Of a stretch of DNA of 15,978 bases, positions 1 to 5,269 are shown one piece after another. How positions within the stretch are numbered: the stretch's first letter is position 1; every line of letters starts with the position of its first letter. This stretch comes from DATEPR01 sp036503065. Lineage in GTDB: Bacteria; Actinomycetota; Actinomycetes; Mycobacteriales; Pseudonocardiaceae. Location: contig DASXXM010000339.1 in the NCBI GenBank assembly GCA_036503065.1, forward strand, positions 1 through 15,978, written 5' to 3'. A program made the position numbers and the translations under genes. The notes under the pieces were generated by a model. It was not told the DNA's origin, did not search any database, and saw only the letters and a program-made list of their open reading frames with translations.

Positions 1-171
1 CGCAGTGTCAAGAGATCGTTTCGTTCTTGTAACCGGCCAACCTGGACCGACGACACCCAGGCCGACCACGCGGGGCCTCCTCGGACGTTTCGGACGCCCA
101 GCCGCCTGAGTTGATCACCCAGGAGGGGATTGTGGCGTGCCGAACCGGTCGGTGCCACCCGAAGCCGACAA

Positions 172-195
172 GCCAACGGCAACGTTACGGTTGGC
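172..195 (-). terminator. Imperfect hairpin after the DUF6247/RelE-like pair
   Basis: A 24-base inverted repeat in which 10 of 12 base pairs match, with outer arms GCCAAC/GTTGGC around AACGTT. It begins 16 bases beyond the stop codon of the minus-strand gene ending at 212. Position and symmetry suit a factor-independent terminator for that gene pair, although there is no U-run, as is common in high-GC actinobacteria. It could instead be a protein-binding palindrome. Confidence 0.35.
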
Positions 196-211
196 CGAGT
201 AGTCGGGCGGG

Positions 212-466
212 TCAGGCGAGCCAGAGCACCACGAGAATGTCAACGCGCCGCTGATCCTCCAGGATCAGGTACACGATGTCGCCTTCACCGTGCTGGCCGA
301 AGCTCATCGCGCGCATGGTGCTGTCCTGGCGGTGCCGGTGGTACGACTTCCCGTTCCACGGAGCCAACTCCAGGGCCGTACGGACCTCCGCGAACGGCGC
401 GAGGGCGTCGGCCGGAAGTGCGTCGATCTGCGGCTGGGAGTCCTCGTCGGTGGTGACTTCGTACAC
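212..466 (-). CDS. Small RelE/ParE-like protein, candidate toxin of a TA-type pair
   Basis: An 84-residue protein starting at GTG 466 and ending with TGA at 212-214. The order fits the compact RelE/ParE fold: an acidic N-terminus, a helical stretch (about residues 13-35), then basic strands with RTALEL, a His/Arg-rich turn SYHRHRQDSTMRA, and a C-terminal strand pair IVYLILEDQRRVDILVVLW. RelE/ParE toxins cleave ribosome-bound mRNA or inhibit gyrase; nothing here shows which, if either, applies. The start lies only four bases after the TAA of the upstream DUF6247-like gene and has no clear ribosome-binding site, so translation probably depends on reinitiation from that gene. The family call rests on length, fold pattern and pairing, not on catalytic residues, so a non-toxic relative is possible. 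Confidence 0.62.
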   Translation of the reverse strand: MYEVTTDEDSQPQIDALPADALAPFAEVRTALELAPWNGKSYHRHRQDSTMRAMSFGQHGEGDIVYLILEDQRRVDILVVLWLA

Positions 467-470
467 GTGG

Positions 471-806
471 TTACAGGCCCAGCCGTGCCTTGGTGTCGGC
501 CAGTGGTTCGCCGGCCGGCACGGTCTCGCCAGTGAGTCTCGCGGCGGCCCGACGGTACATCGCGCGGTGCGCCTCGGCGCCGGCGGCGGCAGTCAGCCGT
601 GCCACCCGGCGCCAGGACTCCAGCGTCTCCAGCACCTCGGCCAGCTCCAGCGTTTCGGTGGCCCTGGCCATCACCGTGCGCCACTCGCGCTCGAACTCGG
701 CGGCTTCCTCCGGGATCAGCGCGGCGCGCACCTGAGCCGGGGAGGCGTCGGCGAACGACGGTCCGGACTGGTCGCGCCGGGGTTCGGGAGTCGCTGCAGC
801 AGTCAC
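471..806 (-). CDS. DUF6247-like protein, candidate antitoxin partner
   Basis: A 111-residue protein if read from GTG 806; GTG 812 is an alternative two codons upstream. The sequence is rich in Ala, Glu and Arg and mostly helical. Its core (about residues 25-75) contains VRAALIPEEAAEFEREWRT, then a helix ETLELAEVLETLESWRRVA, then AHRAMYRRAAARLTG. That pattern matches the actinobacterial family I know as DUF6247, usually found beside a small RelE-like gene, as here. The longer frame back to 914 adds a Pro/Arg-rich stretch that looks non-coding. TATGGT on the minus strand at 818-813 lies six bases before GTG 806, which fits a leaderless transcript and supports this start. The antitoxin role is inferred from pairing and gene order only. 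Confidence 0.68.
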   Translation of the reverse strand: MTAAATPEPRRDQSGPSFADASPAQVRAALIPEEAAEFEREWRTVMARATETLELAEVLETLESWRRVARLTAAAGAEAHRAMYRRAAARLTGETVPAGEPLADTKARLGL

Positions 807-818
807 ACGCACACCATA
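807..818 (-). promoter_or_regulatory. Putative -10 box and leaderless start for the DUF6247-like gene
   Basis: On the minus strand, TATGGT (818-813) fits the actinobacterial TAnnnT -10 consensus. Six bases separate it from GTG 806, so transcription would begin at or next to the start codon. There is no ribosome-binding site and no convincing -35 element at the normal distance. Known background: leaderless mRNAs with this geometry are frequent in actinobacteria. Confidence 0.35.
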
Positions 819-925
819 GCCGCAGTGCCCGACTCTGCCGGCGCGTCGTGGCTGGGCAAACACGGACCTGCCCGGCCGGGGTGGCCAGCGGGGCAGGGGA
901 TCCGCCGGGCACAACTGATCCTATC

Positions 926-937
926 GACAACGTTGTC
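926..937. promoter_or_regulatory. LacI-type operator O1 upstream of the GH92 gene
   Basis: A perfect 12-base palindrome, GACAACGTTGTC, with the central CG typical of LacI/GalR-family operators. The same 12 bases recur at 1083-1094. Centre-to-centre spacing is 157 bases, close to 15 helical turns, so a tetramer or paired dimers could loop the intervening promoter. No LacI-family gene is in the window. Actinobacterial glycosidase genes are commonly controlled by such sites. Confidence 0.65.
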
Positions 938-1034
938 AGGCAAGCTGAGCTGTCCATCCAAATGAGTCAGGAAGCGGTCAACTGTGAACGTGCTCAAATG
1001 CCTGTCCAGAACGTGACAGGAATGTCGCGGTCAC

Positions 1035-1063
1035 TTGACACAGTGTCACGAAACAGATTGTCT
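1035..1063 (+). promoter_or_regulatory. Candidate promoter of the GH92 mannosidase gene
   Basis: TTGACA at 1035-1040 matches the consensus -35 box exactly. At 17-base spacing the -10 candidate is TTGTCT (1058-1063), which is weak. The -35 overlaps the palindrome TGACACAGTGTCA (1036-1048), which could be a separate regulator site. Transcription would start near 1070, placing operator O2 just downstream in the leader. Confidence 0.4.
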
Positions 1064-1081
1064 GCTAACGCACTTGCCTGA

Positions 1082-1095
1082 TGACAACGTTGTCA
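1082..1095. promoter_or_regulatory. LacI-type operator O2 in the GH92 leader
   Basis: A perfect 14-base palindrome, TGACAACGTTGTCA, which contains the whole O1 core. It sits downstream of the candidate promoter and about 94 bases before the mannosidase start, a position where a bound repressor would block elongation. It also explains the spurious upstream ATG at 1081, which lies inside the operator and has no ribosome-binding site. Confidence 0.7.
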
Positions 1096-1188
1096 GTTCC
1101 GGCGACGGGGGCGCGAACGGACGACGGCGACGCCATCTGGTGGCTGAACCGAATCCCCTGCCGGTACCAATGCGAAGGACAAGTGACC

Positions 1189-3894
1189 ATGGTCTTATCC
1201 AGATCATCACTGTTGCGGATGGTCGGTGCGGGCGCTCTCGTCGCCGCCGCCGTCCTGCCCGTCACCGGGGTCAGCGCCAGCGCCGCCACGCTGGTCAGCG
1301 ACCCGGCGTCGGTGGTCAACCCGTTCATCGGCACGTCCAACTCGGCCGACGACTTCCCCGGCGCTGACGTGCCGTTCGGCATGGTCCAGTGGAGCCCCGA
1401 CACCCCGAGCCGGCCGCTGGGCGGCGGCTACGAGCACAACGACACGGCCATCACCGGGTTCAGCCTGACGCACCTGTCCGGCCCCGGCTGCGGCGCGGAC
1501 GGCGACGTGCCGATCCTGCCCACCGTCGGCGCGGTGAACACCGGCGCCACCGACGCCTTCTCGCACGCCAACGAGTCGGCCAACGCGGGTGCCTACACGG
1601 TGACGCTGAACAACGGCGTCAAGACCGAACTGACCGCGGCGCTGCGCTCCGGCATGGCGCGGTTCACCTTCCCGTCGACCACCCAGGCCAACCTGATCTT
1701 CAAGCTCAACGGGAGCCAGAACGGTGACTCGGCGTCCAGTTGGACGATCGTCAACAACACCGAGGTGTCCGGGTCGGTGACCAGCGGTCACTTCTGTGGC
1801 GCCGGCTTCACCTACACGATGTTCTTCGACATCGTGTTCGATCACCCGTTCAGCACCAACGGCACCGCCGCGGTCACCGCGACGCCGGCCACCGGCACGG
1901 CGAGCCCGAACAAGCTGCACGGCGTCCAGCCCGCCGTGACGCCGAAGGCCGTCACGCCGCTGGCCGGGCCTGCCAACGGCTTCGTCACGTTCAACACCAC
2001 GAGCAGCCAGGTGGTGCAGGCCAAGGTCGGCGTGTCGTACGTGTCGGTCGCGAACGCGGTCGGCAACCGCAACACGGACAACCCGGGCTTCGACTTCACC
2101 TCCACCCAGCAGGCCGCGCACAACGCGTGGAACTCGATGCTCGGTCGGATCCAGATCGCCGGTGGCACCACGGCACAGCAGCAGGTGTTCTACACGGCGA
2201 TGTACCACTCCCTGTTGCACCCCAACGTGTTCTCCGACAGCAACGGCCAGTACATCGGCTTCGACAGCCAGGTGCACACCGTGGCGGCCGGCCATTCCGC
2301 GCAGTACGCGAATTTCTCCGGCTGGGACATCTACCGTACCCAGGCGCAGTTGTCGGCACTCGTGGCACCGAGCCAGGCCGGCGATATCGCGCAGTCGATG
2401 CTGAGCGATTACGCGCAGAGTGGCCAACTGCCGAAGTGGGCGCAGAACAACGGTGAGACGTTCGTGATGGTCGGCGATCCGGCCGACGAGATCATCGCGG
2501 ACTACTTCGCGTTCGGCGCGCGGAACTTCGACACGTCAACGGCTCTCACCGACATGCTGCACGAGGCCGTGGCGACCAACAACATCCGGCCGGGCCTGAA
2601 CTACCTCAACTCCCCCGGCTATGTCGCCAGCAACGGTACGTTCGGCTGCTGCAATTTCTACGGTCCGGTGTCGACGCAACTGGAATACAACAGCGCGGAC
2701 TTCGCGCTGTCCGCGTTCGCCGGCGCGAACGGTGACACGGCCGATCAGACGTTGTACCTGCAACGGGCCCAGGACTGGCGCAACACGTTCAACACCAGCA
2801 GCGGCATGATGCAGCCGAAGCTGGCCAACGGTTCGTGGGCGACGTTCAACGCGACCAGTTCGAACCCGGCGGACGGTTTCGTCGAGGACACGTCCTGGCA
2901 GTACACCGGCATGGTGCCGTTCAACGTCGCCGGTCTGGTCTCGGCCAAGGGCGGCAACTCGGCGATGATCAACTACTTGAACACGGTGCTGGCCGGTTTC
3001 AAGGGCGCCAACGGCATCCAGTCGGACATGACCAACGAGCCGAGCCTGTATCTGCCGTGGGAGTTCGACTACGTTGGGCAGCCGTACCGGGCGCAGCAGG
3101 TGGTCCGGCAGATCCAGGACCAGATCTGGTCGGACACGCCGGGTGGCCTCGCCGGTAACGACGACCTCGGCACGATGAGCGCCTGGTTCGTCTGGTCCGC
3201 GCTGGGTATGTACCCGGAAACGCCGGGCACGGCCGATCTCGCGTTGGGCAGCCCGATGTTCACCCAGGCGATCATCACGCTGCCCAGCGGCAACACGCTC
3301 ACCGTCAACGCACCGGCGGCGGCGGACAACGCGCCGTACATCCAGAGCGCGACGTTCAACGGCGCGGCGTGGAACAACGCGTTCGTCCCCACCACGGCGA
3401 TCTCGGCGGGCGGCACGCTGAACTTCACCATGGGCACCGCGGCCAACACGTCGTGGGCCACCGCCGCGTCGTCGGCCCCGCCGTCCTACAACGGCGGGAC
3501 GATGCCGAAGGTCGGCCCCGTCACGTCGGCACTGGCCGGCAAGTGCCTGGACATCAGCGGCAGCGGCACGGCGAACGGCACGCACGCCCAGTTGTGGACG
3601 TGCAACGGCACCGGCGCGCAACGGTGGGCTGTCGTCGGCGACGGCACCCTCCAGGCGCAGGGCGGCTGTCTTGACGTGTCCAACAGCGGCACGGCCAACA
3701 GCACGAAGGTCCAGCTGTGGGGCTGCAACGGGACCGGCGCGCAGCAGTGGCAGGTAACCGCGAGCCACACCCTGGTGAACCCGGAATCCGGCCGCTGCCT
3801 TGACGACCCGGGCGGCACGACCACGGACGGCACGCAGTTGCAGATCTTCGACTGCAACGGTTCCACCGCCCAGTCCTGGACGACATCACCCTGA
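1189..3894 (+). CDS. Secreted GH92 alpha-mannosidase with C-terminal ricin-type lectin domain
   Basis: A 901-residue extracellular glycoside hydrolase, expected to remove alpha-linked mannose from glycans such as yeast mannan or N-glycans by calcium-dependent inverting catalysis. Start ATG 1189 follows AAGGA by 9 bases and opens a signal peptide (RSSLLRMVGAGALVAAAVL, cleavage near VSASA at 32). The N-terminal beta domain (about 36-280) contains NPFIGT and GPGCGADGD. The (alpha/alpha)6 catalytic domain (about 290-745) contains SGWDIYRTQ (W379, D380), EDTSWQYT, TNEPS with the presumed general acid E617, and GNDDLGTMSAWFVWSALGMYP with presumed base residues D658/D659. Residues about 778-901 form a ricin-B/CBM13 trefoil with three repeats ending QRW, QQW and QSW. 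The window after NEPS is LYLPWEFDY rather than the His-rich form I associate with alpha-1,2 enzymes, so linkage preference is open. Codon 3 is TTA. Two LacI-type operators lie upstream. Confidence 0.93.
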   Translation: MVLSRSSLLRMVGAGALVAAAVLPVTGVSASAATLVSDPASVVNPFIGTSNSADDFPGADVPFGMVQWSPDTPSRPLGGGYEHNDTAITGFSLTHLSGPGCGADGDVPILPTVGAVNTGATDAFSHANESANAGAYTVTLNNGVKTELTAALRSGMARFTFPSTTQANLIFKLNGSQNGDSASSWTIVNNTEVSGSVTSGHFCGAGFTYTMFFDIVFDHPFSTNGTAAVTATPATGTASPNKLHGVQPAVTPKAVTPLAGPANGFVTFNTTSSQVVQAKVGVSYVSVANAVGNRNTDNPGFDFTSTQQAAHNAWNSMLGRIQIAGGTTAQQQVFYTAMYHSLLHPNVFSDSNGQYIGFDSQVHTVAAGHSAQYANFSGWDIYRTQAQLSALVAPSQAGDIAQSMLSDYAQSGQLPKWAQNNGETFVMVGDPADEIIADYFAFGARNFDTSTALTDMLHEAVATNNIRPGLNYLNSPGYVASNGTFGCCNFYGPVSTQLEYNSADFALSAFAGANGDTADQTLYLQRAQDWRNTFNTSSGMMQPKLANGSWATFNATSSNPADGFVEDTSWQYTGMVPFNVAGLVSAKGGNSAMINYLNTVLAGFKGANGIQSDMTNEPSLYLPWEFDYVGQPYRAQQVVRQIQDQIWSDTPGGLAGNDDLGTMSAWFVWSALGMYPETPGTADLALGSPMFTQAIITLPSGNTLTVNAPAAADNAPYIQSATFNGAAWNNAFVPTTAISAGGTLNFTMGTAANTSWATAASSAPPSYNGGTMPKVGPVTSALAGKCLDISGSGTANGTHAQLWTCNGTGAQRWAVVGDGTLQAQGGCLDVSNSGTANSTKVQLWGCNGTGAQQWQVTASHTLVNPESGRCLDDPGGTTTDGTQLQIFDCNGSTAQSWTTSP

Positions 3895-3903
3895 CAGAAC
3901 GGC

Positions 3904-3937
3904 GTGGGCCGGGCGGATCACCATCCGCCCGGCCCAC
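3904..3937. terminator. Perfect 15-bp hairpin between convergent genes
   Basis: Arms 3904-3918 (GTGGGCCGGGCGGAT) and 3923-3937 are exactly complementary around a four-base CACC loop. It lies 9 bases after the mannosidase stop and 15 bases beyond the stop of the opposing HicB-like gene at 3953. Symmetry suits a bidirectional terminator; neither side has a long T-run. Confidence 0.85.
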
Positions 3938-3952
3938 CGTGCTCGATTGGGG

Positions 3953-4159
3953 TTATACAGCCGAGATACGACCCGCTGGAACGCCGAAATCCGCGATCAG
4001 CGCGGCCAACGCCTCGCGTAGGTCGGCCACGGCCGCGTCGGGAGTCTCGCCCTCGCCGTGCGCGCCGACGTGCGGACGCAGCTGCGCGTGAGCGCACCAC
4101 ATGCCGTTTTCGTCCTGCTCGATGTCGTAGGGGACGTGCACGACTCGACTCGTAGCCAC
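3953..4159 (-). CDS. Orphan HicB-like antitoxin-family protein
   Basis: A 68-residue protein from GTG 4159 (70 residues from GTG 4165) ending with TAA at 3953-3955. It shows the partial RNase-H-like HicB fold: strand VPYDIEQDENGMWCAHAQL, then GAHGEGETPDAAVADLREALAALIADFG, in which the conserved Gly/Glu turn is followed by the typical Ala/Leu-rich helix. Classical HicB proteins neutralise a small HicA RNase and repress their own operon. No HicA-like reading frame is adjacent, and there is no C-terminal DNA-binding domain, so this is a single-domain orphan whose function is unknown. TAACAT at 4171-4166 lies six bases before GTG 4159, favouring a leaderless start there. Confidence 0.7.
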   Translation of the reverse strand: MATSRVVHVPYDIEQDENGMWCAHAQLRPHVGAHGEGETPDAAVADLREALAALIADFGVPAGRISAV

Positions 4160-4171
4160 GACCACATGTTA
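4160..4171 (-). promoter_or_regulatory. Putative -10 box and leaderless start for the HicB-like gene
   Basis: TAACAT on the minus strand (4171-4166) fits TAnnnT and is separated by six bases from GTG 4159. This is the same geometry as at the DUF6247-like gene. No ribosome-binding site precedes either GTG candidate. No clear -35 box is visible. Confidence 0.33.
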
Positions 4172-4194
4172 AACGCTTGTGGTTATGGGGCCGG

Positions 4195-4213
4195 CCCGCC
4201 GGCTAGCGGCGGG
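4195..4213 (-). terminator. Hairpin overlapping the methyltransferase stop codon
   Basis: CCCGCCG (4195-4201) and CGGCGGG (4207-4213) are exact complements around the five-base loop GCTAG, which includes part of the TAG stop codon (4203-4205 read on the minus strand). It may terminate the minus-strand methyltransferase transcript before the HicB-like gene. The stem is short, so this is tentative. Confidence 0.4.
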
Positions 4214-4967
4214 TTATGGCCAACAGGTGGGCGCTGGCGTTGATCAACAGTGGATCGCGTTCCACCAGTCGTGCGCACCGCAGTGCCGCGTCCCTGCGTG
4301 AGTCGAACTCCCCGGCTACATCAAGGGCGGGCCACGACGGGCCCTCGACGCCGTAGACGATCACGTCGGCAAAGCCCGCCGATTCGACCTCGGTTCGCAG
4401 CTCCGCGGCCGTGTGGAAGTGAGCCGGCATGAAGCCCGCGTGACCGTCGTAGTGGCCGGTGTCGATTACTGTGCGTAGCGCGCCCGTCGGTGCGTCGACC
4501 ATGCCGGCGCCGGCCTCCAGCAGGCCCATGTAGCGGCTGATGCCGGCGGCCGCCAGTACGCCGCCGGGTCGTAGGACCCGGTGGGCCGACCGGAGCGCCT
4601 GCCGACGGTCCGCCGGGTCGCGTAGGTGGTAGAGCGGGCCCAGCAGCAGTACCGCGTCGACCGAGGCGTCGGCGCACGGGAGGGTTCTGGCGTCGGCCAG
4701 TTCCGCTGTTACGCCGGGCAGGCCGGCTGACGCCGCCACGTGTGACGGGACCAGGTCGAGCACGTGGACCTGGTGGCCGTCCGCGGCCAGCCATTCGGCG
4801 TGGATGCCGGTTGCGCCGCCCACGTCCAGGATTCGGGCGCCGGACGTGGGCAGCGCCGCGCGCAGGAGTTCTTGTGTCCGTAGGTATTCCAGGCGGCCGT
4901 GGGGTGATCTGGTCAGCCGTGTGCCTTCCGACTGCTCGTCGTAGTGGGCGATCAGGTCCGCTGTCAT
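4203..4967 (-). CDS. Class I SAM-dependent methyltransferase, substrate unknown
   Basis: A 254-residue cytoplasmic protein from ATG 4967. It has a Rossmann-type SAM domain: motif I ILDVGGATG (46-54), the acidic residue at the end of strand 2 (D71 in VHVLDLVP), DARTLPCADASVDAVLLLG (92-110) as motifs II/III with the PLYHL stretch typical of UbiE/Coq5-like small-molecule methyltransferases, and HRVLRPGGVLAAAGISRY (129-146). The C-terminal third, with HAGFMPAHFHTAAELRTEVE, probably forms the substrate lid. The longer upstream frame to 5192 is Arg/Ser-rich and looks non-coding. There is no strong ribosome-binding site before 4967. Nothing nearby identifies the substrate, and its opposite orientation argues against membership of the glycan operon. 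Confidence 0.85.
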   Translation of the reverse strand: MTADLIAHYDEQSEGTRLTRSPHGRLEYLRTQELLRAALPTSGARILDVGGATGIHAEWLAADGHQVHVLDLVPSHVAASAGLPGVTAELADARTLPCADASVDAVLLLGPLYHLRDPADRRQALRSAHRVLRPGGVLAAAGISRYMGLLEAGAGMVDAPTGALRTVIDTGHYDGHAGFMPAHFHTAAELRTEVESAGFADVIVYGVEGPSWPALDVAGEFDSRRDAALRCARLVERDPLLINASAHLLAITRR

Positions 4968-5269
4968 GACGGCGATGGTGGTCCGGCCGGCCGGTGCGGG
5001 CAAACGAAAATCGCAACGTTGGGCACGGAGCGTTACCGAGAGCCGGCATGACGGATAACACATACTCACCCTTGGCGCGGGTGGTCGGTAACGTCGCACG
5101 TCGGCCCAGCGAATGATCCTGTGCGGCCACCCAGTCGTCCGGACCGTTCGCCGGTTCGGGACATGACCGGCGGCCGACCCTGACCAACCCACGTACGCAA
5201 TGCCCTCGGTGCCCTGGCCCCTGGCGCCGCAATAACACCTGCCCAGGCTGGCGAAACGGAGTGCGGCGC
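4968..5269. other. Divergent intergenic region between methyltransferase and glycan operon
   Basis: This 302-base stretch should contain the promoters of both divergent units. I see a relatively AT-rich patch (about 5001-5020) and a spaced inverted repeat, CGTTACCGA (5031-5039) and TCGGTAACG (5085-5093). No convincing paired -35/-10 boxes or coding sequence are visible. A ribosome-binding site, ACGGAG, ends at 5261. Confidence 0.5.
5031..5093. promoter_or_regulatory. Spaced inverted repeat, possible regulator site pair
   Basis: CGTTACCGA (5031-5039) and TCGGTAACG (5085-5093) are exact 9-base inverted copies separated by 45 bases. They lie in the divergent region upstream of the glycan operon. 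They could be two half-sites or two binding sites facing each other for a regulator of either unit, or arms of a long-looped RNA stem. Chance cannot be excluded. Confidence 0.3.

Larger units (their letters stand above)
807..1188. other. Divergent intergenic region with operators and promoters
   Basis: This 382-base stretch separates the minus-strand DUF6247-like gene from the plus-strand mannosidase. It holds the leaderless -10 box near 813-818, two identical GACAACGTTGTC palindromes (926-937 and within 1082-1095), a TTGACA -35 candidate at 1035-1040 overlapping a 13-base palindrome (1036-1048), and an AAGGA ribosome-binding site before 1189. I see no convincing gene in it. Confidence 0.6.

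Noticed and set aside
1..114. Short open frames running in from the left edge (ending at about 114)
   Set aside because: Two frames stay open to stops near 110-114, but the peptides are Pro/Arg/Thr-rich with no recognisable motif, too short to support a gene tail.
1013..1034. GTGAC...GTCAC inverted repeat near the mannosidase promoter
   Set aside because: Only five-base arms with a 12-base spacer; expected by chance in GC-rich DNA.
1081..1188. Upstream in-frame ATG at 1081 as the mannosidase start
   Set aside because: It lies within the LacI-type palindrome, has no ribosome-binding site, and would place a non-hydrophobic 36-residue extension before an otherwise typical signal peptide; ATG 1189 has AAGGA at a good distance.
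1207..2427. Long minus-strand open frames opposite the mannosidase, and similar ones opposite 10327-12306 and 13585-15831
   Set aside because: They are Arg/Val/Gly-rich antisense frames produced by high third-position GC, with no domain patterns and no sensible starts; the opposite strand has clear domains.
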